64,000 bases of DNA, from assembly GCF_048564905.1 (NCBI RefSeq), contig NW_027328739.1, forward strand, positions 1,364,001 to 1,428,000, in the 5' to 3' direction. This document shows positions 50,716 to 64,000 of the stretch, piece after piece (the stretch's first letter is position 1; each line of letters opens with the position of its first letter). A model generated the notes under the pieces. That model ran no database searches and had not been told where the DNA came from. It saw only the letters and a program-made list of their open reading frames with translations. Source of the stretch: Vicugna pacos (taxonomy: Eukaryota; Chordata; Mammalia; Artiodactyla; Camelidae). The position numbers were made by a program, and so were the translations under genes.

Positions 50716-53700
50716 TCCATTTTTCCTTCTGCTTTTATTGAGATGTAATTGACATAAAACATTGTGTAAGTTTAGGTGCACAGGGTAGATATTTTAGTTA
50801 CATGTATCATGAAATAAATATTATAGCAACTTTAGGGAGAATTCATTTTCTCTTTCAGATAAAATATTAAAGAAATCCAATTTGTCTTTTGGTTGTGATG
50901 AGAAATCTTATGGTCTACTCCCTTAACAGCATCCATATATAACATAAAGCTGTATTAATTGTATTTATCATGTTAATGGGTACCATCCCTTGGACACGTT
51001 TATTTAACAGCTGGAAGTTGTATCTTTCTAGTACATTAATCTAAATTTCCTTTCCCATCTCCTTCCTCTGTTAACTACAAATCTGTTTTTTTTTCCTATA
51101 AGTATGTTTGTTTGTTTTTGAAGTGTAATTTAATGTATAACACTGTGTTAGTTTCTCTTACATAACATAGTGTTTGCAAATTTTAATACATTTCAAACTG
51201 ATCACAAGAATAAATCTTGTTATGATATGTTGCTATTTAAATATATTTCATAGTTATTGACTATTCCCCGTACAGTACATTTCTTGTCCCTGACTCATTT
51301 AATTTGCAACTTGGAAATTTTCTCTCTTAGTTTTCTTCAACTATTCCTTTTTCTTCACCACATTTCCCTAATTCTTGTGAGCAACCTGTTTCTTTCTTTA
51401 TCTATAACTACTTTTCTGTTTTGTTATATTCATTTGTTTTAAATTCCAAATATGAGTTAAATCATTTAGCATTTGTCATTGTCTGAATTATTCACTTTGA
51501 AAATTACCCTCTTTGTCTACCCATTTGTTGCAACTGACAAGTACTTATAATTTTTAGAGCTGAGTAAAAACCCATTGAAATTTTATGTGTGTGTGTGCAT
51601 ATATATATATAGTGTGCATATATATTTATTAGTGTGTGTATATATATATACAAATATAGATAAATCTGTAGTTAATAGATGAGTAGATATATATACTATA
51701 AACACACATTTTCTTTATTCATCATTTATTTATGAGCAATAAATTTGCTTCTATATCCTGGCTATTTTAAATAATGCCACAGTGAATATAGGGTTGAATT
51801 TATCTTTTCTGATTAGTGTTTTTATTATCTTGGAATAAGAATCCAGTTATGGAAATGTTGGATCATATTTCATTTTTAATTTTTAGATAAAACTCCAGAG
51901 TGTTTTCCACAGTGGCAGTACAAATTTACATTCACTCAAGCATTGCATCAGGATTCTTTTACTTACATCCTCACCAATATTTATATTTGTTATCTTTTTG
52001 ATCATAGTCATTCTGACAGGAGTGACATAAAATCTCGTGCTATTGACTTGCATTTTTCTGAAGGTTAGTCATCTTGACCATTTTCATGTGCCTGTTTATT
52101 ATCTATCTCCAACTGTATATTCATTTTTTGGTAATGGGCTAAATGACCATAACTGTCTGATTTCATTTTTAGGCATTCTTTGTGTTCCAATATTCTGTTT
52201 GTTCCGTGCCACTACCATATTCATTACTGCAGCCTTGTAATATAGTTTAAAATCAGGGACAGTGATACTTTCTCTTTGTTCTTTGTCAAAGAAATTGTGT
52301 TTTTAGTTTGTTTGTTTTCTTTTCTTTTCTTTTTTAATGATTTCAACACTTTTGTGTTTACATGTAAATTTAAGAATTAGTTTTTGTGTCTGAAAATGCC
52401 TTTTGTAATTAGATAGGCCCTGAATTTAATTTGTGTATTTTCTTGGCTAGTACTGTCATTTAAACAATATTCAATTTCTAATGTGAACAGATTATTTCCT
52501 TTCATCTGTTTGCATTATCTTCAATTTCTGTTTAAAATATTTAATAGTTTTCTGAGTACACGTCTTTTACCTCCTTGGTTGGATAGATTTCTTGATTTTT
52601 TTTTTTTTTGGAATGCAACTCTAAATGAGACAGTTCACTCTCTTTCTCTATCTGTTAGCTTGCTGTTAGTGTGTAGAAATGCAAGATTTCTGTATGTTAA
52701 TTTTACATTCTGAAATTTTACCAAATGCATTGATAAGCCCTAGTAGTTTTGTGGCGTCTTCTTTGGGATTTCTGATTAATGTATTTCATCTGCAAACAGA
52801 TTCTTTTACTCCCTTTCTGAAATAGCTATATTTTATTTACTTTTATTTTGGAAACCTATGGCTTGAATTTCCAATACTACACTGAATAACAGTGGTAAGA
52901 GTGAGCATTCTTGTCTTCTTCCTGCTCTTACAAGAGATGATTTTTGCTTTTAATCATTGAGCGTCATGTTAGCTGAGTTTTTGTCATTTATGAACTTAAC
53001 TGTGTTGAGGTATGTTTCCTCATGCCCACTTTGAGTAGAAATGTAATAATAAATAGATACTGAATTAGTCAAAACATTTTATGACACTTTTGAGGTGACC
53101 ATATAATTTTTATTTTTCAATTTGCTAGTTTGGTGTATCATATTGATTAATTTGTGGGTAATGAATCAGTTTTGCATACCTGGAATAAAATGGACTTAAT
53201 CATATTGTATAATCCTTTTAATGTTTTGTTGACTTTGCTAACAATTTAGTGATGATTTTTGCATCTATGCTTATCAGTAGTATTTAACCTGTAATTTTAT
53301 GGTTATTTGTTCCTGTTTTAGTAGTAGTGTGATACAGAAATGTGGGCTAGGAAGCCTTCTTCCCCCTGCTAATATTTGGAATTCTCTGAAAAGTATAGGT
53401 AATAGCTCTTCTCTAAATGTTTGGCAGAAGTCACCTGTGAAGCTGTCTAGGCCTGGAATTATGTTTCTTGGGAGATTTTGTTTAATTACTTATTCTATTT
53501 GATTAGTGAAAATCTGTTAAAATTATCTATTTCTCATTCCATCCTGGAGATTATGTCTTTCTAAGAAATTGTCCATTTCTTCTAGGGATTCCATTTTAAT
53601 TGGCATATAATTTTTTGTATTATTTATGAGGCTTTGTGTTACTTTGATATAAGCTGTAACTTCTCATTTATTTTGGAGCTTTTTAATCTGTTCTCTCTTT

Positions 53701-54130
53701 TTTGCTCATGAGTCTCATTAAAGTTGATCAGTTATATTTATCTTTCAAAAGGCATTATTTAGTTTGATTAGATGTTTCTATTTTTAATCTTTATTTTATT
53801 AATTCATGTTCTGACCTTTCAGCTGTCTTTCATTCTACTAACAAGTTTGTTTATTATTTTTCTACATCTTTTGTTTGTAAGATTATGTTTTAAGAGAGAG
53901 ATGTTTCTAATTTGTATAAGTGGGATTATTTTCCTATAAGCATCCCTATTAATACTGCTTTTGCTATACCCCATGGACTTTGTTTTTGTTGTCATATTTC
54001 TTTATATATTTTTCTTTGATTTATGCAGCAATCCATTGGTTGCTTAATGTTGTATGATTTATCCTCCACACTTTAAAACTTTTCTCAGGTTTTTCCTTTT
54101 AGTAAATTTCTATTCTCACAGAATCCATAT
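50716..54130 (-). mobile_element. Older L1 LINE, 3' UTR and ORF2, unit B (-)
   Basis: Counterpart of 16520-19984. It begins with an antisense 3' UTR ('ttttattgagatgtaattga') and runs through antisense ORF2. The AT tract inside it (51599-51655) is short here. Confidence 0.8.
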
Positions 54131-55690
54131 GTTTTTTCACAAAACAAGGAGAAAAATAATAAAATTTATACAAAATTGTGAAAGACCCAAATTTTCTAAA
54201 ATTATCTTTGAAAAATGAACAAAGCTGTGGGTATTATTCTCCCTGAGTTTAGAACATACTACAAAGCTTCAGTAATCAAAACATCAAAATATATCACTAA
54301 AAGTGTCACATAGATCAATGGAACAAAATAAATAGTTGTAAAATAAACCCACATTCATATGGTCAGTTAGTCTACAATGAAGGAGACAAGAGTATACAAT
54401 GGAAAAAGGGCATTCTCTTCAACAAGTTGTTCTGGGAAAACTGAACAGTACATGTAAAAGAAATATGTAAGAGCACTTCCTTCCATAGTATACAAAATAA
54501 GATAAAAATGGATTAATTTCCTAAATGTAAAACTTGAAACTATACAATTACTGACCAAGAACAGGAGCAGAACTGCCTTTGTGATAAATCATAGCAATAT
54601 TTATTTCTGATCTATCTCCTAATTAAAAAAAAGTAAAATCAACAATAACAGTCTTTAATTATACTAGGAAAAAATAGATGAACTATGTGATACATGGATT
54701 CCACTTCTTGAATACGTGTGAAGTGCAAAACCTTATGCAGAGTGAAGGACACCTTCAGCAAGACTTATGACAACACACAAAATAAAAGGGAGAATTTCAG
54801 ACAATTAAATCAACATTTTGTTAATATCCATAATATATATATATAGTATATTAGAATCAATATTTAAAAAAAAAGACCCCAACTTAAAATCAGTTGAAAT
54901 ATGTTTATTCAAACTTTTCAAAAACAGACATGTGGATGATTTTCATGCACATAAAAAGAAACATAACTTTGCTATTCATTAGGAAATCATAAATCAAAAC
55001 CAGAATGAAATATAATCTCACAGAAACCAAAATGGCTATTAACAAAAGTCTTCAAATGACAAACATTAATAAGAATGTCAATAAAAGGTAACCCAGGTAC
55101 ACTGTTGGTGGAAATATAAATTAATGCATCCACCATTATAAAATTGTGGACAGTGCTCAGAAAACTAGAAATAGAAGCATTATATGTTGCAGCAATTCCA
55201 GTTTTTGGTATAAATCTCAGAAAAAATGAAAACATTAACTTAAAGGATATATTACCACCAATATTCTTAACATCATCATTTATATTATCCAAGGATAGAT
55301 GCACAAATCAACTGCCCATCAACAGATGATTCACTGAAGTAGATGTGAGATATAGATAACATAATATTTAGTCATTGTCATATTAAAAAATAATATTCTG
55401 CCATTTGGAACAATGTGAATGGACTCAGAGAGTGTTGCACATAGGAAAATAAGTCATAAGTCATGCAGAGAAAAACACTCTCTGTTGTCACTTAAATGAG
55501 GAAAATAAAGATATTAGAGAAATAATCATAAAAAACAGGAACTGAATCACATATATATGTGTACTGTACTAAGTAGTGGTTTCCTGTGTGGACAGGGTAG
55601 TAGGATGGAGAAGACAGAAATGTGCAAGCTACTAGTAATACATTAGAGAACCAACAGGGCTATATTTACAGCACAGAGAAATATTTTAAT
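54131..55690 (+). mobile_element. Older L1 LINE, ORF2 C-terminus to 3' UTR, unit B (+)
   Basis: Counterpart of 19985-21545, joined head to head with the - L1 on its left. Confidence 0.78.
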
Positions 55691-56800
55691 AATTTAATTG
55701 ATTTTAAAGAGATTATAGGGATATATTACAGTAAAATGTGCATGTAGGTGGGAAAAACTTTGACGAAAAGAACCCAGGAAATCAAAGTATTTTGTAGTAC
55801 TATGGTATTAGGGGAGGTGATTTGTTCACTTTCTTCAGCTTTCTTATAATGTCCTTAGTAGAATTTAAACTTTTAATTGAAAAAGGATTTACTTTTACAT
55901 GTGACATAAGTTTAAACAATTTTTGTCTCTCCCCTTACATCTACAGTCAGTAAAAGTTCAGATCTCAACAAAAGTAACTACAACACAAAGCAATACTCCA
56001 GAACACATGTGAACAGGTGAAGTTTGGTGGATTAAAACAGACAAAGGTTGCTGAAGTGAGGTAAGAGCAGATTTGGTGTCTGCAACCAAGGCCCCCTGAC
56101 TAGGATATCTGAGTCCACAAGTTCAGAGAACCCAGCAGAAACAGGATCTCAGTGGTTCATACAGCTTCAGCTCCCAACTGCAACAGTACTCATGGTCATA
56201 CGTATCTTGAGGGAGCCACAATGGGGACAGAAATTCCATCCTTCAGACACTCAGACATTCATGAAAATGTCCCTACTCCCCATTCACAGTGGTGGAGACA
56301 AGTTACCTTGCAACACTGGACATAGCAAAGGCACTTGCCTAATTCCAAATACCCATCTGTCTTTACAAATTTTCTCAATGTGTGCACTCTCAGGGGATAT
56401 CAGATAAAATGTAGGGTTCAACGTCCCAGTGACAACAGTGGCATTAACTAACAGAGAAGTCTAAGAACTGACAATGAAAGGACATATTTTATCCAGACTG
56501 TATTTACTGGAAAGTGCCATTTTGAAATATTATCAGAGGTAGCTCAGGTAAGTAAAACCAAAAATTGCACAATATTGCAAACTACCAGAAAATAAAGCAA
56601 GGACTCCAACTCCCAATCTGTTATTTAGTGTCATCAGAGCAATAATTTATCAAAACCACGACCAATCACAGTAAAATTATAGGGCACGCACACACAAAGA
56701 TACACAGACACATATACCTACACAGACAAAGACACACATGCACACGCACCTGAACACACACACACAATGTCAACCCTGCAGCTAACAAATTTAAAGTCAT
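55691..56800. other. Unassigned low-repeat DNA, unit B
   Basis: Counterpart of 21546-22690. Contains a (CA)n-rich tract at 56686-56768. No gene recognised. Confidence 0.45.
56686..56768 (+). repeat. (CA)n-rich microsatellite, unit B
   Basis: Interrupted ca/aca repeats ending in a short pure (CA)n run; shorter than the unit A tract. Confidence 0.88.
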
Positions 56801-57560
56801 GGTATATTACCATATAACAAATAAAGAATCCAAATATGTGTTATACAGAAACACAATACAAAGTACATTACTAAGAAAGCAGGTTAGTGAGCCCAGGAAT
56901 AAATGAAAAGATGATAAGGTATACATTACCAAAGAGACTGAAACTAGAATAAAACCAAACATTGTTGGAGGACCAGGAGAACTTAATAAATGAGATGAAG
57001 AATGCAACAGAAAGCATTGGAAGTAGACTGTCTTTGTGGAAGAGAGATTAGCAAACTCAGGAATACAAAACTAAAAATGATAGGAGAAGGCAGAGATACA
57101 AGATATTAAAAAGTGGGGAAATTAAACATTAGCCATCAGACTTCCACAGGAAGTGCACATTAGAGTGGAATCCTGGAGGGAGAAGAAAGTTAGAAGGCAG
57201 CTGATGGTTTTTTAAAGAATTAATAGTTGATAACTTCCTGTACCTGTGTAAGGAACTGATATACAAGTCTGTGAGCCAACAAAACACCAATAAATTTAAG
57301 AATGGGACCTCCTTCAAGATTCGTCATATGCAAATTGGCAAGTCAATGACAGAGAAAATATTTTAAAGGCAGCCAAAGAAAGTTATGATAATCTCCAAAG
57401 GAACCCCCATTAGGCCATCAGCACATGTCTGAGCAGAAAATATAGGCCAAGGGTAAATAAAACTACATTTTTATACTACTGTAATAAGAAATAACTCACC
57501 CAATAATACTTACACTGTTATCACTTAGATATAAAGTGAAAGTAAAGACTTTACCAGACA
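56801..57560 (+). mobile_element. L1 ORF1-region fragment, unit B (+)
   Basis: Counterpart of 22691-23450. Confidence 0.7.
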
Positions 57561-57924
57561 AAAAAACCCTGAAAATGATGAAAAAAACAAAACCGAGATA
57601 TCTTATAAGAGGTGTAGAAAACAAGTCTTCTAAGAAATATAAAATGGCAAAAATATGCAAAACATTGACCAAAATCCTAAGGAGAAACCACGAGAAATTT
57701 GCAACTGTTTCTTTGGTTATGTTTTTAAATGCTACTATACTATATGGATTAAAGATTGAAAAATAGGGAATCAGGGGCAATAAATATACATACTTCACAC
57801 TGGTAACATGTTAACAACAGTAAAAGAAATAATTTCAGTCAGTAATCATAAAAGGTAAAGAGTAAAAATAAAACAATATTAAAGGAAGCTTCTATCAGCG
57901 GAAAAATGACTAAATTATACATGA
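57561..57924. other. Unassigned, possibly L1 ORF1-ORF2 spacer, unit B
   Basis: Counterpart of 23451-23780, A-rich, nothing recognised. Confidence 0.4.
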
Positions 57925-60900
57925 GACATTTTATTTTTAATTGAAGTACACTAGATGTACTATATTGTGTAGTTTCAGATGTATAGCATAGTTATTCTTA
58001 CCACTTTGTAGATAATATTGCAGTATGAATTATTACAATGATTGTAACATGCAATTGTTTTAAGCTAATATTTATAATTCCATGATCTATACAGATTATC
58101 CATGTTGCTTCCGTCCTTTATGTATACTAATTTTTATCTTTCAATTTTTTACCATTAAATTCTCTTTCCCTTCCCCTTTGGTAAACATAAATTTTTTCCC
58201 ATATCTTTGAGTCCGCTTAAGTCTGGTCTATCTAATCTCTTTACCTCTCCATCATGTCTCAATCTATATACCTATCTATTTATCATGTATATATCTATCT
58301 ATATGTCTATCTATTTATCTATCTATCATGTATTATACTTCTATCTATTTATCTGTCATCTATCAATAGATAGCTATAGATAGATGTACACAGATATTTG
58401 TTATTCTTTATATACCACATATAAACTATATTATAAACTTGGTATTTGTCTAAGTTACTTCACCTAGCACAATATTTAGTAGGTCCATTCATGATGCTGA
58501 AAGAGCAATTTGTTATACTTTTTCATGACTGAGTAATATTCCACTGCATATTTATAGAAACATCATATCTTCTTAAGTCCATAGTCTACTGAGGACACTT
58601 GGATTGCTTCCCTGTCTTGCATATTATAAACAGTGCTGTTGTGAACATTGGTTCTTCTGAACTTAGGGTGTTTTCCCCAGATTTTTCCTAGCAAAGTTAT
58701 TACTGGGTCTTATGGTAGTTAAATTTTAGTTTTTAAACAAATCTGAATAATGTTTCCTTAGAAGTTGTACCAATTTACATTCCTATCAAGAGTATATAAG
58801 ACATTTCTTACCTCCACATCGTCTCCAACACTTACTATTTGTAGGTTTTTTGATAATAGCCGTTAGACAAGTGTGAAGTGACACCTCATTGTGGATTTGA
58901 TTTGCAATTATGTAATAATTAGTAATGTTGAGCAATTTTATCACTTGCCTGTTACTCATCTGTAAGTTTTCTTTGGAAAAATATTAACTCAGGTACTCTG
59001 CTCTTGTTTTTGATTGGGTTTTTGTTTATCACCTTGAGTTGTGTAACCTAAATCCATGTTACATCTATTAACTTACATCTATTAACCCCTGGTCACTTGC
59101 ATTGTTTGCAAATATGTTTTCCAATTACACAGGCAGTATTTTCATTTCACTGATAGTGTCCTTAGCTGTGTAGAAATTTTCAAGTTTGTTTAGGTCCCAC
59201 TTGTTTATTTTTGCTTTTATTTCTTTTGCCTTAGGAGACTGATATAAGAAAATATTCCTATGATATATAACGAATAGGGTATCATCTATATTCCTTTCTT
59301 GCAGTTTAATAGAATCAGGTCTTACATTTAGGTCCTTAATACACTTGGAGTTTATTTTTGTATATGATGTCAGGGAATGCTCTCATCTCATTCTTTTACA
59401 TGTAGATGTCCAGCTATCCAAACACCATCCATTGACGAGACTGTCTTTTCTCCATTGTGTACTCTTGCATCTTTTATCACAGATTCATTGCTCATAGGTG
59501 TGTGGAATTATTTCTAGGCTCTCTATCTGTTTTTATTGTTTATATCTCTGTGCCAATGCCATGCTGTTTTTATTACTGTAGGTTTGCAGTATAGTAAGGT
59601 ATCTGGGATGGTTATACCTCCAGATTTGTTGTTTTTTCCCAATATCATTTTGGCAATTTGTAATGGTTTCACGTAAAACTTAGAGTTATTTATTTTCTGG
59701 TTCTGTGGAAAATACTACATCTTCGTAACAGGAATTTCACTAAGTCTGTAGGTTTCTTTTTGTAGTACGGCCATGTTGACAATGTTAACTCTTTCAATCC
59801 AAGAGAACAAGGGATCTTTCCATTTCTTTGAATCATTTTTAAATTTCTTTGTCAATGTTTTATAATTTACAGTGTTTAGATCTTTCACATAAGTGGTTAC
59901 ATTTATTCCAAGATATTCGGGGGAATGGGGTTTTAAATACTTTTGCTTTCAACGTCCATTTTATGGTATCTCATGATTAATGTGTAGAAATGCAAGAGAC
60001 TTCTTTACATTAATCTTGTACCCTGTTCCCTTGATGAAATTATTTATTGTTCAAAATAGTGTGGAGCGCTTAGTACTCTCTATGTAGAATGTTATGCCAG
60101 CCGTACTGGTGACAATTTTGCCTCTTTCTTTCCATTTTGCATTTTTTTTACTTCTTTTTCTTTCCTTTTCCTTTCTTCTATTAATATTGAACACAAGTGG
60201 TGAGAGTAGGAATCCTTGTGTTGTTCCCGAATTTACCCAGAAGGCTTTCAAGCTTTCCCATGTGTATTATAAATTGTAATAAATGGCCTTTAGTATGTTG
60301 AGGGGTGTTCCCATTGTTCTCAATTTTATGAGAGTTTTGATGATGAATGTATGTTGAATTTTGTCAAATGCTTTTTCTCTGTGTGTTGACATGGTCTTGT
60401 GAATTTTGTCCTTCCTTTATTAGATATGTGTTATGCTGATTGACTTGTGTATGTTGAATCATCCTTGTGACTCTGGAAGGAATCCAACTGATCATCATGT
60501 ATAATCCTTTCTATATATTGGTGGATTCATTTGATGATGTTTTTTGAGGATTGTTGAATGTATATTCATCAAGGATATTGGATTTTCATTTTCATTTTTT
60601 TTTAAGTAGTGTCTTTGACTAGTATTTTTATCAGGGTAAATGTGGCCTCATAGAATAAATTTGGGAATTGTCCTTCCTCTTTCATTTTTTAAAATGGTTT
60701 TGGGGAAAGAGGTTTTAGTGAAGGCAACCAGGCATTATGTTCAAGGGGTGTTTTTAAAATTATAGATTTTATCTAACTTATACTGATTGCTCTTTTCAAG
60801 TTCTCAGTTTTCTTTTTATTCAGGGTTGGCTGTCTGTATATTTCTAGAAATGTGGCTTTTTCTTTTAGGTCATCCAGTTGGTTGTCATGTAACAGCTCAT

Positions 60901-62007
60901 AATGCTTTCATAATCTTTTTGTATTTCTGTAATATCAGATGTTATTTCTACTGTTTCGTTTCTTATATTGTTTGGGTCCAGGCTCTGTATTTCTTAATAA
61001 GCCTGGCTAAATGCTTACCTGTTCGTTAATATTTTTAAGAAAATTTAAAGCTGTTGATTTTTCGATTTGTAATTTATTTTTCAACTTTTAATTTATTTAT
61101 TTTCAACATAATCATTAAAGATTTCTCATTCTACTCCCTTTGGGTTTTGCTCTTATTTCTTGTTGTTTTGTGTGGTATGCTAGGTCCTTTCTATGAGGTT
61201 TTTCTTGTTCCTTCTAGAAGTCCTGATTTGTTCTCATCTTCCCTCTTAGATTTGTCTTTACTGCATTCCATACGTTTTATGAAGCTGTGTTTTCATAGTA
61301 ATTTATCTCCAGGTATGATTTTATTACCTCTTTGATTTCATCTCGTCTTTGATTTTATCATTGACCTTGTTTTATTTTATTTTATTAAAGGATGTTATTT
61401 GACTTCATGTTTGTGCATTTCCTATTCTTCTTTCTAGAGTTGATGCATAGCATCCTACTTTTGTATATGGAAAAATACTTGCTGTAATCTATATTTGCTT
61501 AAAGTCAATAAGGCTCATTTCATGACATAATATGTGGTTAATTCCTTAGATAACATTGTGTGCACACTTGAAAAGTTTGTGTTTTCTGCTTTTCTGATGC
61601 AGTGTCTAATAGCTCAGTTAGGTTCAAATGATCTAATATGCTATTAAGACCTCTGTTTCCTTACAGATATTCTTTCTGGATGATCTGGCTATCAGAAAAG
61701 TGAGGTGCAAAACTCATCTACTATTATTGTTTTATAATGAATTAATTCTTTCATGTCTACTAAAATTTCTTTTTACACTTATGATCTACGGTGTTGGGTC
61801 CATATATTATTTAATGAGTGTAATACCCTATTTTTTTTATTGATTTCTTTTTCTTTATATAATCTCATATTTTTTTCATTTCGGTCTTATTTTAAAACGT
61901 ATTTTGTATGAGTTGAGCATTGCAATCTGCACTTACTTGTCATTTCCATGGAATATCTTTTACATTTTTTCCATACTATAATCCACTTCCATAAAGTGAG
62001 ACTTTCT
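57925..62007 (-). mobile_element. L1 LINE, 3' UTR to ORF2 endonuclease, unit B (-)
   Basis: Counterpart of 23781-27731. It includes about 66 bp near 59632-59697 that unit A lacks, and its right end is fuller: about 40 bp more antisense endonuclease sequence before the + L1 begins at about 62008. Confidence 0.82.
58262..58380. repeat. (TCTA)n-type microsatellite, unit B
   Basis: Interrupted atct/tcta repeats; counterpart of 24109-24200 without the TCTG portion. Confidence 0.85.
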
Positions 62008-64000
62008 GGGGGGGTGGCAAAGATGGTGGAGTAGAAAGATGCTCGTAGCTCACACTTATCACAAAAACACCAAGACTCACATCCACAGACCCACTCAGCA
62101 AACCAGAGAACCTACAGAAGTCTGACAGAACATTGTCCTCTTCAATAGATAAAGATGTGAAAAATATGGTAGGAGAAAAGGAAGAAAGAAAGAAGAAAAG
62201 GCAAAACAGAGTGGGATAGGTCCCATGGGGAGGGAGCTGTGAAGAAGGACTGGTGCTCATTCACTGCATCTCCTCTCTCCAACTGAGTGTTATGCAGGAC
62301 GGAGGGGGAGCCTACAAGGCTTGGACTTGTACATAGTATAAGTTGACTGACAGAACTAAGTTAAACAGGTAAAGAGGATCCCTGTGACACCCAGCCGAAG
62401 ATGCAGCCCTGAAGCTGGGTGCAGGGCCATGCTGCCCGAGCTCGGTGGTAGATGGGGATGGCTAAACTGTGGCAGCCCAGGGAAGTGGAGTGGGCTTTGT
62501 GCCATGGCTGTGGGTGCACAGGGCAGGACAACCTGGGCCCTCCATTAAACAAGAGGGCAGATGTGCCCTGTGGGGGAAGGGTGCAATCCCCATCTCTGAA
62601 AATCCACAAAGGTTTTTAGGTGAAGAGAGCTGGGGCTCAGACACAGCCACCATAGCCTCTGGAGCTTTGCACCCAAGTGGCAGTGGGGGCAAAACCTGCA
62701 TCTACACTTAAGGACTTAGCAGCCTCAAGGTCCAGTCAGAGATTTGTCTACAGCCTGAGGCAAATAGTATCCTACTGTCCTGGTTCCTCAGAGATCTTGT
62801 CTGCCAAGACACACAAGGAGCTGGGTTTTAGCCCAGACCAGGGACACAGCTGTTCCTCATTCTTCCATAAGCCCACTTCTGGTGGGCAAATCTGAGGCAG
62901 AGCGTACAGTGGCACAGAGGAGCAGAGTGATCGGCAACCTGAGGGGGCGGGTGGCCCCTCAAATTTTGAGCTGGAATGCAGTCCCTGACTATGGTGCTGG
63001 GAGAGGGCATGATGCACACTCCTGCCTGGTCAGTCTGCAACATCTCACTGCAACATCGGGCAGGGCAGTGACAAGCAGCCCACAGTAAAGAGAGCTGCTC
63101 CAGTTGCAGTGATGTGTGCAGGAGTGATCTGCTTGCAGATAGGCACTGGGAGCATCACAAATGAAGGCTCCAATGGAGGGCCTCTGAAAACAGAAAGATG
63201 AGCTTCCAAAACAGAATGAATACAGAAAAACTTCACATTAAATGTGCACAGTTTCTAGGAGGACACAGACGACCCCTTGTTTTAATCTGTTTTTACCTGT
63301 TCCATTTTCTATTACACTCTTATATTTTACTTCTTATTCAATTATAAATAACCCCATTTTAATCCCTTTGAAATTTTGATAAATATTTATATTATTATTA
63401 TTATTTTTCAAATCTCTGCTTCAACTTGCTTTCTAATATTCATTATACAATGTCTTCAAAGCTTTATTTCTCCCTTTTTTAAAATTCTTTATCTCTCTCT
63501 CTCTTTTTTCTCTTTCCCAAGTTGTATTACTACATAGGCATTAGGTAGATATACTACTTTAGGACCAGAGTAGATAACTGATACTCCATAAACTACAGTC
63601 CCAGAGAGATAGCAGAAAGATGAAGAAGTAGAGAAACCATTCCCAATTAAAAGAACAAGAGAAATCCCCTGAAAGAATGATAAGTGAAATAGACATTGAT
63701 ATCCAACTAGATCAAGGTTTCAAAAAAGGAGTGATCAAAATACTGAATGAAATAAAACAGATAAAGTTTAGAGATACAAAATATGTCAAAAATGAAATGG
63801 AATCTATAAATAAGAGCCAAATAGAACAGGTAAACCCATTGACTGAGATGAGGAAAGATTTAAAGGGGTAGCAAAGCTGAATATATAACACAGAATAACG
63901 AATTAGTGACTTAGAATACAGAACAATAGAAAGCACCCAATCAGAAGAGCTACAAGAGAAACAACAAGAAACAAATGAAAAAAGCATAAGGGACCCATGG
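62008..64000 (+). mobile_element. Young L1 LINE, intact 5' end, cut by window end (+)
   Basis: Starts with a G run and 'tggcaaagatggtggagtag', which looks like a genuine L1 5' terminus. The GC-rich 5' UTR runs to about 63600, then the ORF1 start, open at 63677-63871 (MISEIDIDIQLDQGFKKGVI, then SQIEQVNPLTEMRKDLKG). Homologous to 27732-29560 in unit A. In this arrangement it is the L1 that would lead into a third unit beyond the window. Confidence 0.9.

Larger units (their letters stand above)
33232..64000 (+). repeat. Tandem amplicon unit B (partial, cut by window end)
   Basis: Direct repeat of unit A, collinear to the last base: the end of the window matches about 29560 in unit A. Relative to A it carries about 1.23 kb extra at 35943-37176, about 66 bp extra near 59632-59697 and about 182 bp extra at 61968-62149, and lacks about 326 bp matching A 7459-7784. 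Both units carry the same nested repeats at the same sites, so those insertions predate the duplication. Confidence 0.95.

Overview
The window is mammalian genomic DNA: AT-rich, without operons, and dominated by L1 LINE fragments. The only recognisable host gene is HSFY, the Y-linked heat-shock-factor-like transcription factor family. HSFY is Y-linked and often amplified in mammals, so the window is most likely from a Y chromosome, in an ampliconic male-specific region. I saw no ruminant BovB or Bov-tA and no pig PRE-1. The youngest L1 has a 3' UTR, and there is a degraded tRNA-SINE fragment near 10.6 kb, that look camelid-like to me. A camelid is my best guess; the species call is low to moderate confidence.

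Layout: the window holds two head-to-tail copies of one roughly 34 kb unit. Unit A is 1-33231. Unit B is 33232-64000 and is cut by the window end at the point matching about 29560 of unit A. Order within each unit (+ strand): 3' end of a young L1; an older + L1 ORF2 piece with a (CAA)n tract; a solo LTR; a long - strand L1 with a short + piece and another - piece after it; a SINE scrap; about 6 kb of low-repeat DNA with the two-exon HSFY gene; a - L1 and a + L1 joined head to head; about 1.1 kb of unassigned DNA with a (CA)n tract; a + L1 ORF1 piece; another - L1; then a near-full-length + L1 with a GC-rich 5' UTR that runs into the next unit. Sampled stretches differ by about 11-13% between units, so the duplication is old and not recently homogenised.

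HSFY: copy A (11529-13196) has an intact exon 1 carrying the whole HSF DNA-binding domain and a good splice donor, but exon 2 has two in-frame stops. Copy B (45689-47395) is the reverse: exon 1 is broken several times and has lost its donor, yet exon 2 keeps sense codons at both places where copy A has stops. Neither copy can make a full-length protein. Copy A could make a truncated factor that keeps the DNA-binding domain. About 150 bp upstream of the start, both copies retain an RFX X-box-like motif followed by a CRE-like TGATGTCA, a plausible testis-type promoter.

There are no tRNA or rRNA genes and no CRISPR arrays. I found no convincing new biological system. The main points of interest are the tandem amplicon, the complementary decay of the two HSFY copies, the conserved RFX/CRE pair, the L1 at the unit boundary, and several indels that distinguish the units. 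L1 boundaries were judged by eye and are good to tens of bases at best.
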